This document shows, in pieces, positions 60,930 through 64,000 of a stretch of 64,000 nucleotides of DNA. A program made the position numbers and the translations under genes. Origin of the DNA: Setophaga petechia (lineage: Eukaryota; Chordata; Aves; Passeriformes; Parulidae). The first letter of the stretch is position 1. Every line of letters starts with the position of its first letter. Below the pieces are notes generated by a model. That model was not told where the DNA came from. It ran no database searches and saw nothing but the letters and a program-made list of their open reading frames with translations. The stretch is from NCBI GenBank assembly GCA_024362935.1, contig JANCRA010000004.1, positions 21,905,121 through 21,969,120 of the forward strand. The letters are read 5' to 3'.

Positions 60930-61105
60930 AATAAACACATATGAATCAAGATAAAGTATATTCTCAATCATATTAGCTGCTTCTGTAACTGTTGCCTTCT
61001 TGAGGACCCAAAGGTGTTTTACAAATGATTTACTAACCCTCAAAATAGTTTCTCATGTGTGAAAGAGTAACCCTAGTTTCTCCAGTCTATGAAGTCCAAA
61101 ATTCG
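60930..61105 (-). pseudogene. GNA14: GNA14 exon 2 relic (P-loop exon)
   Basis: On the - strand GACTGGAGAAACTAGG matches the codons of G-T-G-E-S-G with TGE intact. CACATGAGAAACTATT follows, matching KQMRII codons, then AGTAAATCATTTGTAAAA matching RKGFTK. The end reads ATGATTGAGAAT and TTCATATGTGT, matching AMIRAM and QYVC codons. The total length of about 176 bases approaches the 185 of Gq-family exon 2. The GKST part of the P-loop is destroyed and several indels and stops are needed. Similarity is at DNA level and moderate. Confidence 0.55.
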
Positions 61106-61515
61106 TTTTTGTTGACACCATGTGCTCTTCTGTGACAAAAAATAAAAGAATTTTAATTTACCAGTTTTTTATGCTTCTTCTCTATAATCCTAATGAGAAA
61201 AAATAACATAAACCAATTTAAATAATGAGAAGTCTGATAATTATTTTTGTATTCGTATCACTCATATGCAATCATATTTTTTGAATGAAAAGTAAGCTAC
61301 CGATTGTATTTTGTTCATATAGTGCTTCAGTGAATAAATTCATAAATTCTACAGAATTTTTTTTCTGTCTTGATTCTCCCTACAGGGTATCCCCTTGAAT
61401 GGCAATTAATTTCCCAAAGCCAACTCCTTTGTGCCCGTAATGAAAATGGGTAAGTGTCTTTATCTTGATCCATGAATTTTTTCACCATGTTTTCTTCTTG
61501 GCCCTGTTAAGAAGA
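61106..61515. other. Non-coding stretch, nothing recognised
   Basis: AT-rich sequence between the exon 2 relic and the LTR; it would be former intron 1 of the relic. Confidence 0.45.
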
Positions 61516-62052
61516 TGTGCTGGTTTTGGCTGGGAAGGAGTTAATTTTCTTCAGAGTAGCTACTGTAGGTCTGCACTTTGAATTTGAGCTGGAAACAGTA
61601 CTGATAACTCAGGGTGGTTTATTCAAGGCAAGACCTTTTCTGCTCCTCACTCCACCCCACCAGCAAGAAGGCTGGGAATGCACAAGGATTTGGGAGGAGA
61701 CACAGCCAGAACAGGTCCCCCCCAAGTGACAAAAGAGATATCCCAGATCTTATGGCATCATGGTCAGCCTATAGAGATGAGGGAAGTAGAAATGATTGTG
61801 CTTGTCTTTCAAGGTCACTGTTATGCTTGATTGTGCCCTGCATTCCTGGGCATGTCTGAACACCTGCCTGTCCATGGCAAGCGGTAAATTAATTTCTTGT
61901 TTTGCTTTGCTTATGTGGACAGTTTTTGCTTTACCTATTAAACTAGCCTTAACTCAACTCATGAGTTTTCCAGCTGTTACTCTGCTGGTTCACTTCATCC
62001 TGCTGCAGGGGAGTGAGTGAGCAGCTGGATGAGGCTTGGTTAAACCATGATG
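61516..62052 (+). mobile_element. Near-complete solo LTR, songbird ERVL-type family
   Basis: It starts TGTGCTGGTTTTGGCTGGGA and continues with GGAGTTAATTTTCTTCAGAG, CTGGAAACAGTACTGATAAC and TTTTGCTTTACCTATTAAAC (poly(A) signal ATTAAA). The ending near GGTTAAACCATGATG corresponds to a consensus end in ACCACGACA. No internal retroviral region follows. Flanking GAAGA and GGAGG are similar but not identical, so the target duplication is unproven. Confidence 0.88.
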
Positions 62053-62384
62053 GGAGGGGAAATGACAGAGAAATGTGGTGGGCTCAAGAAAGTCAAAAAA
62101 GGACAACACGTATTTACCTTCTGCTGTATTTTCCTCTACTGATGGTTTCTAACCAGGTAATTTCAGTTCTCTGGTGGAAAACACTCCAAACCTTGATCAT
62201 CCCTAAGGCTCATATTGAAATTTTATCAGTTCTGTTTACCTCTGAGATATACTTGAAGTACCAAAATGTCAAAAATGTGCTGACAAAAATTAGATTTATG
62301 AAGTGACATCATTGTCTTATCTGCACTGTAAGCAATTGAAAGAAAGAGGGAGAGCATGTGCTATACATTTATTCTCCATCTGCA

Positions 62385-62600
62385 TTACTTTATACTGATC
62401 TACAATTAACTTTACCTGCTGTTTCGCTGCTTACTCTCACAATATCCTTCTGAAACTTTCAGTCATCCTTACCAATTTCATTAATACTCAACAGAAAAAT
62501 TTCTTGTGGCAGCTCAGCCTCTTTCCCACAATATCTTTCTCTGTATTTCCTGTTATTCAGCACCAGTGTGATGTGGCTGAATGAATCCATTCCTGTCCCA
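62385..62600. mobile_element. Possible ancient CR1/L3-like relic
   Basis: The run CATCTGCATTACTTTATACT, then CTGCTTACTCTCACAATATC and CTTCTGAAACTTTCAGTCAT resembles an old amniote LINE sequence from memory. Divergence is high. Confidence 0.25.
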
Positions 62601-63833
62601 AAGAGCTTTAAAATAAGAGGGACATGGACAGCCTCTTCTTGCTCTTCCCCGACTGGAGGATGGTACGGCAGCAAAATAATACCTGTTATAATTTCTTCTT
62701 AAAACATTGACTGTAATTTTTTTAAAGTTTAACAATTGACTCCATTCTATCTGAGTTTACTATTTGCTTAATTTCTTTACTAAGCAGTTACTGCTGGTAA
62801 AGTAGTATTCCCATTAATAAACCTTCAGTAATTTATACTTTGTACCACTAGGTGTCGAAAATATGTCAACACCAAGAGGGAAGATTTTCTCTGAATGTCA
62901 TATCTTCAGATGTAGCAAAGGAAGAAAACGCTGTGACTGACCACCTCATCACACTGCATGTCAGTACTGTGGCAGAACATACCATCACATTAATGAACAA
63001 TCACCCAGCTGCAGGGCTCCTAATATTACCAGTAAGAGCAGGAAAACCCAGGTAACTTAGGAAAGTGCAGTATGGTATGTATCATTTTATATCACGGCCA
63101 TTTTTCTAAAATATTTATTACTGTCATCAATTCTTGCTCTATGACTTTTTTTTTTTTTTTGGTATTTGCATCATCCTTTGGGGATTTCCTTTCAAAGTTA
63201 CCATCAGTCCCTTATTCAAGCCTGTACTGTTCAACAGCCCCTCTTGAGGCCATTGCTGGCACAGCTCTGCTCTCCAGGTAATGTGACCATCAGAGGAAGA
63301 CTGAAGCAGTTTTTTAGACAAGAAATAAGTAATATTTCCTATTTTTGTATGTAAAAAAGATAATACAGCCATTCTTTCAACATATTTTTTTGATTTCTCA
63401 AATTTTGGTGTTGTACTGGTTTACTGGAAAGAAATATGAAATATGATAAAAAATAAGATGGAACATATGCCAAACAAATTTTGGGAGGAATTTGTTCTAG
63501 TAAAGTGCTGATGTTACAAGGTACACCATGGCCCTCAGGAAGGCAGTTCTGATATGTCATCTTTCAGAAGTCAACAAAAGCACAATGCAATTACAATTCA
63601 GTTTTAAAAACCCATCAAAAAATCCCACCACTAACTTTTTTCACTGCCAGTGAAACCCTTATATTTCAGAGGAAGACTACCTAAAGTACACTTAATTTCT
63701 GGCCAAAATTTTATAAACTCAAAATAAACAGCCCTATCACATAACAGCAGTGCCCTCTAGCTTGAATTAAAGAAAAAGCATTATGTGACTGTCAGAATTA
63801 TAAAACTGCTGTGAAATAAACAGCCCCTCATCA

Positions 63834-63849
63834 CCCCCCCCCCCCCCCC
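63834..63849. repeat. Poly(C) homopolymer, 16 bases
   Basis: An uninterrupted run of 16 C. Length is prone to sequencing error and polymorphism. Confidence 0.85.
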
Positions 63850-63947
63850 ATTTCAGTTTTGAAAGGAAGATATTTTTTTCCCAAGTCCCACAAGCACCAA
63901 AGGCAGATGGAGCCAGGTCCTAGTCTATAGTGCAAACTGGAATTGAC

Positions 63948-64000
63948 AGAATCACAGAATGAACTGGGTCAGAAAAGACCTTTAAGATCATAGGGTTCAA
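63948..64000 (-). mobile_element. CR1 LINE 3' end, cut by the window edge
   Basis: The + strand carries ACAGAATCACAGAATGAACT, GGGTCAGAAAAGACCTTTAA, the reverse complement of a CR1 3' terminus. The element continues beyond base 64000. Confidence 0.85.

Larger units (their letters stand above)
30688..61105 (-). pseudogene. GNA14: Decayed GNA14 (Gq-class G-protein alpha subunit), unitary pseudogene
   Basis: GNA14 encodes a G alpha subunit that couples receptors to phospholipase C-beta. Remnants of exons 2, 3, 4 and 7, with faint traces of 5 and 6, lie on the - strand in correct order (61.1 to 30.7 kb). They are separated by introns, so this is not a processed retrocopy. Diagnostic stretches (SSFVPT-x-QD, VPTTGI, RDFILELYQDQ) fit GNA14 better than GNAQ. 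Exon lengths (about 176, 124, 130 and 163 bases) approach those I recall for the Gq family (185, 155, 129-130, 191). Frameshifts, in-frame stops, a destroyed P-loop, loss of the arginine finger and many transposon insertions rule out a working G protein. The tail-to-tail position after VPS13A equals the mammalian order. Exon 1 would lie beyond the window. Confidence 0.8.
62053..63947. other. Non-coding stretch with one possible ancient LINE relic
   Basis: No gene was recognised. Around 62385-62600 a stretch including ATATCCTTCTGAAACTTTCA resembles a diverged ancient CR1/L3-type sequence. A poly-T run lies at 63147-63161 and a C run at 63834-63849. Confidence 0.45.

Noticed and set aside
30688..61105. 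A processed GNA14 or GNAQ retrocopy
   Set aside because: The exons are separated by long introns, a splice donor survives, and the location matches GNA14 synteny.
61516..62052. A full endogenous retrovirus with coding genes
   Set aside because: Only a solo LTR is present, with no gag, pol or env sequence on either side.
1..64000. CRISPR array, operon or prokaryotic mobile system
   Set aside because: No regularly spaced repeats and no bacterial-type genes. Spliced exons, CR1 and LTRs show vertebrate nuclear DNA.

Overview
The window is vertebrate nuclear DNA, almost certainly from a songbird. The evidence is many 5'-truncated CR1 LINE copies with octamer-like 3' tails, a tRNA-derived SINE with a CR1-type tail (TguSINE1-like, known to me only from passerines), and avian ERV LTRs whose ends I recognise. 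All protein-coding sequence that can be supported as intact belongs to one gene.

Positions 1-26.8 kb hold the 3' end of VPS13A on the + strand. Eighteen consecutive coding exons (372 to the stop at 24094-24096) join in one uninterrupted frame with GT-AG borders and encode the last 624 residues: the end of the APT1-like region, the DH-like/ATG2_C-like region and the terminal PH-like domain. An alternative last exon (11797-11859) with its own stop and AATAAA signals gives a second, shorter C-terminus ending in an acidic tail and lacking the PH-like domain. The introns here contain no recognisable transposon.

From 27 kb to 64 kb there is no intact gene. The region is packed with CR1 copies, solo or partial LTRs (one nested in a CR1 with a perfect 5-bp target duplication), one SINE and low-complexity tracts. 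Scattered through it on the - strand, in the right order and at the right place next to VPS13A, are decayed exons of a Gq-class G-protein alpha subunit. The best preserved match GNA14 rather than GNAQ: exon 7 at 30.7 kb, exon 4 at 32.2 kb, exon 3 at 43.1 kb and exon 2 at 61.0 kb, with weaker traces of exons 5 and 6. They carry frameshifts, stops, a lost P-loop and a lost arginine finger. I read this as an old unitary GNA14 pseudogene, tail-to-tail with VPS13A as in mammals. It is the main discovery in the window.

No tRNA or rRNA gene, CRISPR array or novel multi-gene system was seen. All homology statements come from reading the sequence against remembered family sequences; no search was run.
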